Shown piece by piece: positions 17,198 through 29,334 of a stretch of DNA of 64,000 nt. A program made the translations under genes and the position numbers. The notes beneath the pieces were generated by a model. That model saw only the letters and a program-made list of their open reading frames with translations, was not told the origin of the DNA and ran no database searches. Every line of letters starts with the position of its first letter. The first letter of the stretch is position 1. The DNA comes from Paraburkholderia terricola (lineage in GTDB: Bacteria > Pseudomonadota > Gammaproteobacteria > Burkholderiales > Burkholderiaceae), in contig NZ_FRAB01000015.1 in the NCBI RefSeq assembly GCF_900142195.1, positions 1-64,000 of the forward strand, read 5' to 3'.

Positions 17198-17340
17198 TGG
17201 ATATTGGCGATGCGAAAACCGTAGCCTTGCTGCTATTGGCTTCGGCCTTATCCCGTAGGCTTTCCGGCTTTTCTGCTTCTTCCTAAATGAAGCGCCGTGA
17301 CAGCCTGTGAACCCAGTGTATAGCAGTCTTCGCTGCACTT

Positions 17341-17367
17341 TTTGCTACAGGTCGATCCTGTAGCAAA
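17341..17367. repeat. Perfect 11-bp inverted repeat near the island's left end
   Basis: Arms TTTGCTACAGG and CCTGTAGCAAA flank TCGAT. No T run follows on either strand, so it is not a typical terminator. Pieces of the same motif recur near the other island end (TGCTACAG at 23595, TTTGCTAC at 23609, GTAGCAA at 23626). These may be arm sites for the lost integrase. Confidence 0.5.
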
Positions 17368-17406
17368 TGATCTGGCACTGCGTCAGTTTCCAGACGGGTT
17401 AAGCAC

Positions 17407-17791
17407 ATGGCTTCGATCCTGCCGGTGGGCAGTCGCTGGCGTGCCCAGGTACGCAAGCGAGGGCAGAGTATAGCAAAAACGTTCAAAACTGAATCCGCTG
17501 CGGAGGCTTGGGCGCGGGAGAGGGAAGCCGAGATCGACAAGGGGCACAACGCGGTCGACGCGGCCACCGTGACCGTGGGGGAGCTCGTCAGGAAAATACC
17601 GACAGGCGCGCGCCGATTCAAAGCGCGCAGTGGTGCCGAAATCGAACGAGCACTACATACTGCAGCGGCATCGACCAGAAGTGGCCGCCGTGACCGCGCA
17701 CAAGGGCTGGCGCAATCTGAAGCGATACACCAATCTCGACCCGGCTCAGGTCGCGAAGAAAGGACGGTTGAAGCTAGTGAAAGCGGCCTGA
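17407..17791 (+). pseudogene. Tyrosine-recombinase integrase remnant, centre deleted
   Basis: The first about 65 codons from ATG 17407 read as the N-terminal arm-binding part of a phage integrase (MASILPVGSRWRAQVRKRG, then TFKTESAAEAWAREREAEID and TVGELVRKI). About 50 bp later another frame reads as the far C-terminus of such an enzyme: EVAAVTAHKGWRNLKRYTN and so on, ending at a stop at 17789-17791. The catalytic Arg-Lys-His-Arg-Tyr core of about 200 residues is missing and the two ends are in different frames. A full-length family member is about 330-400 aa. The remnant lies 210 bp from the tRNA, where an island integrase is expected, so the island is probably no longer self-mobile. Confidence 0.72.
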
Positions 17792-17939
17792 TTATCAAGG
17801 TCGAAGCGGCGGCTGTCGTTGCTGTAATCCAGCCCGCATAACTTCGCGGGCGCGGACCGATTTCGAATCATTTCTGACGATTTCAGCGCCTCTCGTGTGG
17901 TAGCGTTCCACCGCGCTTCCTTTCCTCACAGGAGACAGA

Positions 17940-18314
17940 ATGCCATTCGATAAATCCGTCGCCGCTAGCTACGCAGACGATCACGCGCAATCCCACAGCA
18001 CCGGCAACTGTGCAAGGTACGTGCGCAAGGCGATAGAAGCCGGCGGCCTCTCGCTGCACCACGCGCACTTCGCCAAGGACTACGGCCCGCTTTTGCAAGC
18101 GGTTGGCTTTCGGGAAACAACCGGATCGCCGCAGAAAGGCGACGTGGTCGTGATACAACCGGCGCCCGGACACCCCGCCGGGCACATGGCGATTTTTGAC
18201 GGCTCGATCTGGGTATCTGATTTCAAACAAACGCATTCCGGCGCGCAAGGCTTCTATCCGGGGCCTGCCTATCGACAGGCACAGCCCTCACACAAGACCT
18301 ACCGGTACAACTAG
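17940..18314 (+). CDS. BPSL0067-family NlpC/P60-like amidase, probable type VI effector
   Basis: A 124-aa protein of the BPSL0067 family. The papain-like hydrolase pattern is visible: TGNCARYVRKAIEAGG with the likely nucleophile Cys24, a GSPQKGDVVVIQP strand, and HPAGHMAIFDG with His78 and His82, one of which would be the catalytic His. Members resemble small peptidoglycan amidases delivered by type VI secretion. An AGGAGA sequence precedes the ATG. No signal peptide is present, as expected for a secreted effector. A periplasm-directed partner gene follows 8 bp downstream, which supports an effector-immunity pair. Confidence 0.72.
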   Translation: MPFDKSVAASYADDHAQSHSTGNCARYVRKAIEAGGLSLHHAHFAKDYGPLLQAVGFRETTGSPQKGDVVVIQPAPGHPAGHMAIFDGSIWVSDFKQTHSGAQGFYPGPAYRQAQPSHKTYRYN

Positions 18315-18322
18315 GGCCCACC

Positions 18323-18775
18323 ATGAAGAAGATATTCACATTCTCTGTGTCGGTATGGCTGCTCGTGTGCGGAATGTTTTTGCAGCAGGCCGCGCTCGCG
18401 GATAGCGTCACGCCTGATGCAAGCACGAAAGCGTTCTACGCCTGGTACATCAAGCGGCAATCGAATGATGTCTATCCGTTGATGGACAAAGGGATTTATA
18501 CGTACGTAGCCAAAGCGACGGCCGACAAGCTGCGCAACGCCTATCACCATAATCGGCTGCCGGGCGATAGCGACTATTTCACCAAGGTGCAGGACTACGA
18601 CGAGCACGATTGGGCTGCCAATATCGCAACGCGCCCCGCTGTGATGCTCGACGATGTTGCGGTCGTGCCCGTTACCTTTGGATCGACGGACAAGGTCAGT
18701 GTGTTGGTGTTTCTCCGCAAACAGGGGGATGCCTGGAAAATCACAAAGGTCGACGACACCCGCGACCTTCAATAG
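18323..18775 (+). CDS. DUF3828-like periplasmic protein, probable amidase immunity protein
   Basis: A 150-aa protein with a signal peptide: Lys-Lys at positions 2-3, a hydrophobic core (IFTFSVSVWLLVCGMFL) and an ALA-type cleavage site near residue 26. The mature part resembles DUF3828: a FYAWYIKRQSNDVYPLMDKG helix at the start and a C-terminal sheet ending in DAWKITKVDD. Many Tai-type immunity proteins are small, exported and encoded right after the amidase gene. The periplasmic location matches a peptidoglycan-cleaving partner. Pairing is inferred from the 8-bp spacing and the export signal. Confidence 0.68.
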   Translation: MKKIFTFSVSVWLLVCGMFLQQAALADSVTPDASTKAFYAWYIKRQSNDVYPLMDKGIYTYVAKATADKLRNAYHHNRLPGDSDYFTKVQDYDEHDWAANIATRPAVMLDDVAVVPVTFGSTDKVSVLVFLRKQGDAWKITKVDDTRDLQ

Positions 18776-18884
18776 AGCAATCATTTCCATTGCTGCGCGG
18801 CCGCAGGCGATCGAGCGGCGCAGGCTCGATCGCGGTCCCTGTAGCACCGCTAGACTGCTTTCTGGCGAGCCGACATCCGGCCAT

Positions 18885-19071
18885 TCAGGTGCAGACCGAC
18901 AGGGTCGCGGCCGATGATCGTGCGAGCGCACGCAACTTCGCGGCGCCGGAGCGCGACCATACGGCGTGCAACCTGGCCTATATCTACACGGTCGCGCGCT
19001 TCGCGGTGATTCGTCTCGACTTCCTGCTGGCGGCCAGACAAATCAGGCTCGACGACGGTGTGAACCGCGCG
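18885..19071 (+). pseudogene. Decayed partial copy of the prophage holin-like gene
   Basis: The DNA closely matches the middle of the prophage membrane-protein gene (about 3942-4128). The translations share VAADDRASARNFAA, RDHTA/HDHTA, NLAY and LLAARQIRLDDGV, with scattered substitutions. The copy has no start of its own, lacks both ends and runs into unrelated sequence after 19071. It is a relic of a second related prophage or of recombination between the two elements. Confidence 0.75.
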
Positions 19072-19307
19072 GGAATCCTTGCCAAAAGTTCCTAGACCTC
19101 TTGTCATCAACTTGCAAGTTATCAACTCGAATAGGCTCATATTGTTGTGCGAATACGCTAGTCTCTGCAATCGAAGGGGTTCATTCCTGGCGCCACAGAA
19201 GTTGCACGGCGGACCCTTTTAAATTCAGAAAATCAGCCGGATTATTTTAAAAGAGCCTTCTTCGGATTTAAGCTGGCGATCAAACTAAATTTCTTGGATT
19301 GGACGAA

Positions 19308-19568
19308 ATGGACCAAACAAAATTCAATCAAATTTGCAACGAGTTTACGCAAATTAAGGATAAAAGCGAATTCTCATTGGTTATTAAACTAATATCGGAC
19401 CACGTGCAGGAGTCTCTGACGGAAAAGCAAGGATTTGTGTTGCGGACATCTCAACAGGGTGCGGATTCGACGGTGATATACCATTGCTCAGGGAACAGCA
19501 CGCAATTCTCGTGGACGGGGACTCTCGCGAATACCCCGGCTGCGCTGGAACTGTTAGTTCTTTCGTAA
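19308..19568 (+). CDS. Small hypothetical protein in the island
   Basis: An 86-aa protein with no recognised family. The first 55 residues are helical and charged (KFNQICNEFTQIKDKSEF, then LVIKLISDHVQESL). The last 35 form short strands (TVIYHCSGNSTQFSWTG). An in-frame TTG at 19299 is an alternative start. The gene and its upstream sequence are distinctly A+T-rich compared with the chromosome, pointing to recent import. It stands alone between the holin relic and a long gap. Whether it is translated is uncertain. Confidence 0.45.
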   Translation: MDQTKFNQICNEFTQIKDKSEFSLVIKLISDHVQESLTEKQGFVLRTSQQGADSTVIYHCSGNSTQFSWTGTLANTPAALELLVLS

Positions 19569-20320
19569 TAACACGCACAGGTTCAGCCTCGATGTCAGTG
19601 GTGCGAACTCCATCCTGCGATAGCCGCGCCAGGTCTGGATCTGGCGACGCGGCGATTTCGGCAGGGTAAGTTCAATGACAAAGAGGAGGGCTGACATGAA
19701 GATTAAATGCGTGAAAATTTATATGCGCGCATGCGGACTGTAGGCATCTCTCCTATTCCGTCACTGGACCGACACCAAATTAATGAATTTGTGCGTCAAC
19801 TCCTCCCTATTGAACTGTCGCCGCCGGGGAAAAACCGGCAAGGTGACTTTCAACGGCTCGGTTCGACCCTAAGCGGACCTACGCTGTCATCGAAAGTGAA
19901 CGTCCGATGTGGCAACCGTAGCCGACGGCCACGCGCGACGAATCCGAATCTTCGTAGCGGACATAGTTGCTTATCCGCATTCAAGATCGCTGGCAACAAG
20001 CACAGACTCAAGCGTCAACCCACCGCGCACCAGACGGAAGTCCATCACTCTTGCGACGCCCGCAGATACCTTATCCCCGAGAGGGTTGCCACTGTTAACC
20101 TGCTCTACCCGACAGAACGACCAACTCGCGCCGGAGACAAGCACCTGCTCTGGTCCACGCGGGCTGTAACTTTGACACTTGATTGCCGTTCGCATCGTCG
20201 CTGAACCCGCCTATGTCCATTGCACCGCCGTTCCGCAGACGAGCGGCCGGCCGTTCGAGTTCGGTGTAGTGTCACAGAAACCTTACGCGTCGAGTCATTG
20301 ATAAACTAAGCGTTTTGCCA
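19569..20320. other. Long non-coding stretch inside the island
   Basis: About 750 bp without a convincing gene. A frame of about 165 codons (19707-20204) has Arg/Pro/Ser-rich sequence without domain character and no good ribosome-binding site. The last part should contain the promoter of the TIGR02391 gene. No repeats or RNA gene were recognised. Confidence 0.4.
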
Positions 20321-21079
20321 ATGCCGACTCTACAAATGGACAGTGCAGCACTCGACTGGTACACAAGAACATCCGACAAACTCGATGCGATTGAGCGGGC
20401 GTGCTTTGTGTGGGGCCGCGAAGCGGGACTTGACAAGCCCGGCCGCGGGCACTTTCTTCGCGCCGTGAAAGCTTATCCAGACGTACGCAAGATGTTTGAC
20501 GACTTCTTGGACGTGTGGCACGAACAGATGCCTCCCTACAGATGGTCACGAGAAACAATGCGGCGGATCGATTTTTCGGATCAAAGTGACTACTTGGATT
20601 TTATAACGATCGACCTCATGCCGCTTCGCGAAGCAGCACGAATAAAATTAAGCGCAGCGCGCGTGGAGCAACACGACCCAAACATAGCGCTCTACGACCT
20701 TCTTCATCCGATCATCGCTAACCGCGCTTGGGATTTCTATGTAACGAATCATTTCAGACAGGCAGTGGAAACGTCGGTGACGGCCGTATTTGATTACATT
20801 AGGGCGCGGACACAGAGCCAGTTGGACGGCCAGGCACTTGTGACCGAAGTTTTCAAGCTCGAAGGAGCGAAGCTCATTTTGAGCACGCTTGATACCGAGT
20901 CCGGCAGAAGCGAACAAAAGGGTTTTATTAACATATTCACCGGCGCGTATGTTGGGGTTCGCAATCCTTTAGCACATAGCACCATCAATGGCTTCACGCA
21001 AAAAGAAGCGGCCGAGCATATGGTATTGGCCAGTTTATTAGCCGGTAAGGTTGACAAAGCTATTCTTGTAGAGAGCTAA
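20321..21079 (+). CDS. TIGR02391 (Ymh-type) HEPN-like protein
   Basis: A 252-aa protein. Its C-terminal half matches the TIGR02391 family: a HFRQAVETSVTAVFDYIRAR helix, an FKLEGAKLILSTLDTE segment and the hallmark VGVRNPLAHS, where R214 and H219 form an Rx4H motif. In HEPN ribonucleases this motif supplies the catalytic residues. The N-terminal half (residues 1-125) is helical with unusual Trp-rich content and has no known match. Members often sit in mobile elements and are suspected abortive-infection factors. ATG 20321 is preferred over an in-frame TTG at 20315; ATG 20336 is also possible. Confidence 0.7.
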   Translation: MPTLQMDSAALDWYTRTSDKLDAIERACFVWGREAGLDKPGRGHFLRAVKAYPDVRKMFDDFLDVWHEQMPPYRWSRETMRRIDFSDQSDYLDFITIDLMPLREAARIKLSAARVEQHDPNIALYDLLHPIIANRAWDFYVTNHFRQAVETSVTAVFDYIRARTQSQLDGQALVTEVFKLEGAKLILSTLDTESGRSEQKGFINIFTGAYVGVRNPLAHSTINGFTQKEAAEHMVLASLLAGKVDKAILVES

Positions 21080-21668
21080 TATCACACGGGAGCGCGCGAT
21101 GCAGAGCGGGGCACCGACAGTTCGATAAGGGAGCCGGATGACCGCGACTCTCTCCGGCGTTGCTGAGCGCGGTTGGCCACTCCTCACCGTCTGTCTCCCG
21201 TCTGACCGAAATCATATTTTTTGAGGCGCTATAGCGCGATGGCGCGTTAAAGCTGATTCATCGTAGGCGGGACAGATTTCCCCTCGCCATGCGCCAAGAC
21301 GATACGACGGATGGCTCTGTTTGTGGCCCCATCGACAGCGATCGCTGCTCGGACGATAAAACGCTTTGCTTCTCCATCGTCGAAATTCAAAGGAAGCACA
21401 TGAGTCACATGGCAGCCATGATATCGGACGGAAGGGACATTACATGTCTTATATGTCCGGCTCTGCCGCTCACGACTCGATGGCAGAAGACGACGGGCGA
21501 TGTCCGTTCAGTGCCGCCTTGGTCTTAGATCAACGGAGATGATCGCAAGGTCAGCGACATTACCGTTAAAAAGCATCTTGGCTAACGACCGCGGCGTCTT
21601 GACGACAGCCCGAATGCAGTTCCGCGACTTCCGCTTTCGTTACATAGACTCAATGCTGCTGTTCGCGC
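21080..21668. other. Intergenic region between two convergent island genes
   Basis: About 590 bp between the TIGR02391 gene and the minus-strand nuclease-like gene. Short frames on the plus strand show no known features. No strong hairpin with a T run was found. Confidence 0.4.
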
Positions 21669-23228
21669 CTACTCTCGCCCGCTCAACGCCGCCCTGATTT
21701 TTTCTTGCACCTGATCTTGTGCCTTCTCCAGTATGGAAGGAAGCGTCCACTCCTTCACGTATCCCTTCAGGAAGTCGCTAAAGAACATGCGGGATGTGCG
21801 GCCGTCCTGGTTGGCCAGCGCAGCTTCACGAAGCAGGTCAGGCAGTTTGACTTCGCCTATCCGCACGCACCCCATCACTCGCTCGAATTCCTCGATTCCC
21901 ATTACGAACACGTTGGACAAAGGCAAGCGGCGCGCTGCATCGTGGTCCGGGTAGCCAAACTCGTCTGCTGGATAGAGTCGTTGTAGCATTTCACCACCCC
22001 CAACATATAACTCACGACTGGTCACGACCAGCAAGAAATCCTGTTGCTTTTGAAACCGCTCGCCGAACACCGGATTGTCCCGGATGAGCCCACCGACCTT
22101 CCACCCCTGCGTGATCGCGTCTCGCACTCGCTTGGTCTTCCGATGCGCGACGATCGAGCTGTCTTGCAAGAGCACGTCGTCAGCGAACAGACTCATCTTG
22201 GCTTCGACGAGGATATTGCAGTCGCCGTCGCCATCGATTACGGCCTCGACGGCTGGTGCGTGGCCACCAGCAATTTCCTTGTAGGCAGCCTCGGTCATCA
22301 GAGACACGCCAGACTCGATGGCTAGCTCGGTAACGTAGTCCTCAAACACTCGGCTGAAAGATCGCGTGTATTCCTCGCCGTACAGGTCGGAAAGCCGAAG
22401 ATGCACGATCTCCTCGATACCCCGGGCGAAAACGAGTCGGTGCCAGCAGTGCACGCTCCCATCGCGCAGTTGTACTAGCGGAAACCTCTTCACGTACGGC
22501 AACTCGTAAAGCTCTGCCATACCATGGATCTTCTGTGCCGCGTCTTTCCGCAATTCGTCGCGCAGACTGGCGATGTTACGGGAAAAAATTTCGTAGATCC
22601 CGTCGACACATGCGCCATACGTCTCGCGCAAGGGCAGCATCCAGTCGCGCCTCAACGGCAGGTTGCCGTCAAGAACAGCGGCGTAAAGCGCGAAGGAGAG
22701 AACCATAAACACGTCTGGTTCCATGCCGAAAGCGTTTCGGAATTGTCCGCGCTCCTTCCGGTTCTCCGGTATCCGCGCATAAAGCGCTGGCCACCGCATG
22801 AAACCACGGCTTTCCGGACGCTGAAACTCGACCTGTGCGTGCATCAGCTTGCGCAGCATCAAGAAGATGTTCTTCGGCGCAGTATCATCCCGCACCGTCT
22901 CCGGCATGTCCCACAGTTCCTGCCTGATCCGGTTCATCTCGTCCATGGGTATGGGCGGACCGAGGCGCAAGTTGACGAGGCCATCCTGCAGCGCCCACTT
23001 GACGATAAGCAGCGTCAGCCAGGGCGCACTCCTTATCTCTTTGAGGCGATCTGTCGGAGGGTTCCAGAGGATGAGCAACGCCGCATCGATAATTGACGAC
23101 GCGCTGTATTTGCGTAATCGGTTTCTAATGGAGCGATAGGCTTCCTCAATCCCAATTTTCTGCCTTGGAATGTGCTTGGCCATCCTATATGCGAAAGGCA
23201 AATCCCCCGAATATGACGACACTTTCAT
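21669..23228 (-). CDS. Large island protein with a PD-(D/E)xK nuclease-like motif
   Basis: A 519-aa protein without a family name I can give. The region GSVHCWHRLVFARGIEEIVHL to FSRVFEDYVTELAIESG resembles the helices before the core of restriction-like nucleases. The core follows: a strand AVEAVIDGDGDCNILVEAK with acidic D332, D334 and D336, then E342-A-K344, the classical D...ExK spacing. The N-terminal 250 residues are helical with Trp- and Arg-rich parts. The C-terminus ends in a probable coiled coil (SILEKAQDQVQEKIRAAL). It stands alone near the right end of the island. A single-gene defence nuclease is the most likely role, unproven. Confidence 0.55.
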   Translation of the reverse strand: MKVSSYSGDLPFAYRMAKHIPRQKIGIEEAYRSIRNRLRKYSASSIIDAALLILWNPPTDRLKEIRSAPWLTLLIVKWALQDGLVNLRLGPPIPMDEMNRIRQELWDMPETVRDDTAPKNIFLMLRKLMHAQVEFQRPESRGFMRWPALYARIPENRKERGQFRNAFGMEPDVFMVLSFALYAAVLDGNLPLRRDWMLPLRETYGACVDGIYEIFSRNIASLRDELRKDAAQKIHGMAELYELPYVKRFPLVQLRDGSVHCWHRLVFARGIEEIVHLRLSDLYGEEYTRSFSRVFEDYVTELAIESGVSLMTEAAYKEIAGGHAPAVEAVIDGDGDCNILVEAKMSLFADDVLLQDSSIVAHRKTKRVRDAITQGWKVGGLIRDNPVFGERFQKQQDFLLVVTSRELYVGGGEMLQRLYPADEFGYPDHDAARRLPLSNVFVMGIEEFERVMGCVRIGEVKLPDLLREAALANQDGRTSRMFFSDFLKGYVKEWTLPSILEKAQDQVQEKIRAALSGRE

Positions 23229-23594
23229 TTGCGCATAGAACCGGCAAGCCCGGTAATTTCTAAGAAAACCGATACGTTATCACTTGAGCGGATTTGGGAG
23301 AAAGCCATAACGCGACGTCAACCTAGAAACGCGACGCAAACGCACAAGGCGGGGACGATGCAGTCTCTGATCGCCGGCGTACGGCTATTCCGAAAACCGA
23401 GGGGCCGCAAGGACGACGCATCCCGAATTATCATGGCTGAACGAACGGCAGTCGTCGGCGACAAAGCCGACGTCCAAACCTCTGCGAGAGTGAATGGATG
23501 AGCGGCCAGAATTGGCCGATTCTCATCAGACGAGCGCCAAAGCCATGACCGCGGAATAGTCGACCCCGGCACTCGGAAAGGAGGGAGTTTTACG
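23229..23594. other. Non-coding right flank of the island
   Basis: About 370 bp upstream of the nuclease-like gene. It should carry that gene's promoter. A 90-codon plus-strand frame (23229-23501) has no recognisable features and no convincing start. Confidence 0.4.
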
Positions 23595-23640
23595 TGCTAC
23601 AGATTTGATTTGCTACACAGCAGTGGTAGCAATCTCTATC

Positions 23641-23687
23641 TGACAGGGCTTCGCACCTGTCATTCCACTCCCTGAACTACAGGGAGA
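23641..23687 (-). repeat. tRNA-like remnant and right copy of the 15-bp repeat (candidate att site)
   Basis: On the minus strand this reads as a damaged tRNA. It has the same CTCCCTGTAGTTCA start as tRNA-Arg(CCU), then a T-arm-like GACAGG/CCTGTC hairpin, with the anticodon arm and most of the D arm missing. The 15 bases 23673-23687 are identical to 17183-17197. It marks the right boundary of the island, after which core genes start. Confidence 0.55.
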
Positions 23688-23826
23688 AGGACCAAACCAA
23701 AACAATCATCGCAATCCGGTTGTCGGACAAGGTCCGCAGTGATCGGCGACTCAAAGTCGCCAGCGAGCGCAGACTATGTCAAGCACCTAAATTCGAGGAG
23801 GCTGGCTGCGAAGAACGCCAGCCCCG

Positions 23827-23865
23827 CAAAACAAACGGCCCAGCGGGCATCGCCCGCCGGGCCGT
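23827..23865 (-). terminator. Intrinsic terminator of the rubredoxin gene
   Basis: Read on the minus strand: a 14-bp stem ACGGCCCGGCGGGC / GCCCGCTGGGCCGT with one G-T pair, a 3-base loop and a TTGTTTT tail. It lies 57 bp past the rubredoxin stop. Confidence 0.75.
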
Positions 23866-23921
23866 GCAAACCACGCCGACGCCTACACAACACAGCGTCC
23901 GGCCGCCTCAATCAAGCCGGC

Positions 23922-24113
23922 TCAGAATTCCACCACCGCGAACTCCGCTTTTCCGACGTCGCACAGCGGGCAGCGCCAATCCTCGGGAATCGCGGCGAAG
24001 CGCGTACCCGGCGCGATGCCTTCTTCGGGCAGACCCTCTTCCTCGTTGTAGATCCAGCCGCAAATCAGGCAGACCCAGCTTTTGTATTCAGTCACTTCTA
24101 TTACTTCGCTCAC
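23922..24113 (-). CDS. rubA: Rubredoxin
   Basis: A 63-aa rubredoxin. The single iron is held by four Cys in two pairs: CLIC (15-18, followed by GWIYN) and CPLC (48-51, followed by DVG). The acidic segment EEEGLPEEGIAPGT between them is typical. It is a small cytoplasmic one-electron carrier, often serving alkane hydroxylases or oxygen-detoxifying enzymes; no such partner lies beside it. It is monocistronic, with its own terminator, and divergent from the DUF4399 gene. Confidence 0.93.
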   Translation of the reverse strand: MSEVIEVTEYKSWVCLICGWIYNEEEGLPEEGIAPGTRFAAIPEDWRCPLCDVGKAEFAVVEF

Positions 24114-24430
24114 GACGCACTCTTCTTTGGTTCAATGCAATGATCCGCCAAGTCTGCCCCTTTTTTGGGCATGGCGGCGACCCGCAATATTACCGGAATT
24201 CGTCAAGCGGGCCGTTGTTTGCCCATGCGGCATTGCGGCAATGCGCCCAAGCCCGCTGAAAGGCCCTGGTCACACACACCGTGTATGCTCTGACTCGCAG
24301 CCGAGCTTTCGGCCGGCGCGCGCCGGGCGCCCAGCCTGCACTGCGACGATCGACCTCCGGGCGAGCGGTCCAGCAATCGTCGCCGGCATGGCCCGCGCAT
24401 GATTTCGTTTGGCAAAAAAGGAGAAAAACG
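24114..24430. other. Divergent promoter region between rubA and the DUF4399 gene
   Basis: About 320 bp separating two divergent starts. The plus-strand gene has an AAAGGAG ribosome-binding site just before its ATG. No known operator was recognised. Confidence 0.4.
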
Positions 24431-24832
24431 ATGTTGAAGAACAAATGGTTGGCCGGTTTCGCGTTGGCCGGGTTGCTTGCCGTATCGGGCGTGGCGCAGG
24501 CGGAGGGCGTGTCTTTCGTCCAACCGGCGGACGGCGCGAGCGTCACGAATCCCGTACACGTGGTGTTCGGCGTCGACGGCATGAAGATCGCGCCGGCCGG
24601 CACGATGACGGAAGGCACCGGCCATCATCATCTGCTGATCGACGGCAAGGCGCTGCCCAAGGGCGAGGTCATTCCCGCCAACGACAAATCGCTGCACTTC
24701 GGCAAGGGCCAAACCGAGACCGACGTGACGCTGCCGCCGGGCGACCACACGCTGACGCTGCAATTCGGCGACGGCGCGCATCGTTCTTACGGCCCCGGCA
24801 TGAGCAAGACCATCACGGTGCACGTCAAGTAA
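24431..24832 (+). CDS. DUF4399-domain periplasmic protein
   Basis: A 133-aa protein. It has a signal peptide (KNKW, then LAGFALAGLLAVSGV, cleavage after AQA near residue 24). The mature part is one DUF4399 domain: VSFVQPADGASVTNPVHVVFGVDGM, a GTGHHHLLIDG loop with three His, and LPPGDHTLTLQFGDGAHRSYGP. The fold is expected to be Ig-like, and the His cluster could bind a metal, which is not shown. I chose the start at 24431 because it gives the signal peptide and follows a good ribosome-binding site; the frame is open further upstream. It appears to be monocistronic. Confidence 0.85.
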   Translation: MLKNKWLAGFALAGLLAVSGVAQAEGVSFVQPADGASVTNPVHVVFGVDGMKIAPAGTMTEGTGHHHLLIDGKALPKGEVIPANDKSLHFGKGQTETDVTLPPGDHTLTLQFGDGAHRSYGPGMSKTITVHVK

Positions 24833-25037
24833 GCCGCCGCGGGACGCGGCCGGCGCGCGAGCAAGCGCCGTCCGGCCGCGCGCTCCCATCCGCGTCATCG
24901 GCATGCGTCCGGTTGCACCGGTCCGCATCCGCCCCGCAAGCCGGCCGTTCGGCCTATCTCTTCCGGCATACAGGCACCAGAGCGTGCGCCCGGTACAATG
25001 AGCAGTTCCGACTCATCGCTGTCTTCTCCAATTCTCC

Positions 25038-26960
<1,923 letters not shown>

Positions 26961-27285
26961 CGCGCGGGGGGCGCGCCGCCCCTTATCCAGACGGCCAATC
27001 CCACGTCTAGCGAATTGCCGCCTGTTTCGAAATCAGTAAAATACCCCGCGAACAGGCTTCCCCCGGCGTTCGCACCGGCATTGACGTTGGCCGGCCGTGA
27101 GGCCGGCTGTGCGCCGCCGTCGAGCGCGCCAGCCGGAAGCCACGCGACAAAACAGCTTGCCCGCATCGCGGGCACCCCACCTAACCCCGTTGTTTCGTTT
27201 CGCTTTTTTAGAAAACTCAACGCATTGTCCACGGACCTGTCCACAGGCGCTGTGGACAACGATGAACCGACGCACCCGAGCAATC
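26961..27285. other. uup-parE intergenic region
   Basis: About 325 bp holding the parE promoter region. A GC-rich hairpin without a T run lies near 27085-27105. The last 60 bp carry the DnaA-box-like cluster listed separately. Nothing else was recognised. Confidence 0.4.
27225..27259. promoter_or_regulatory. Three DnaA-box-like 9-mers upstream of parE
   Basis: TTGTCCACG (27225-27233) and CTGTCCACA (27237-27245) on the plus strand and TTGTCCACA on the minus strand (27251-27259). Each is one to three bases from the DnaA box TTATCCACA. The last two form a 9-bp perfect inverted repeat (27238-27246 with 27250-27258, loop GCG). They end 27 bp before the parE ATG. Confidence 0.45.
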
Positions 27286-29271
<1,986 letters not shown>

Positions 29272-29334
29272 GCGTTGTCGCAGCGCTCCACCTTCGCACG
29301 AAAACTTCACGCCAAACACGGATACGGAATCTAG

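Noticed and set aside
19707..20204. A 165-codon plus-strand frame in the island
   Set aside because: Composition and lack of a ribosome-binding site suggest a chance frame; no family pattern.
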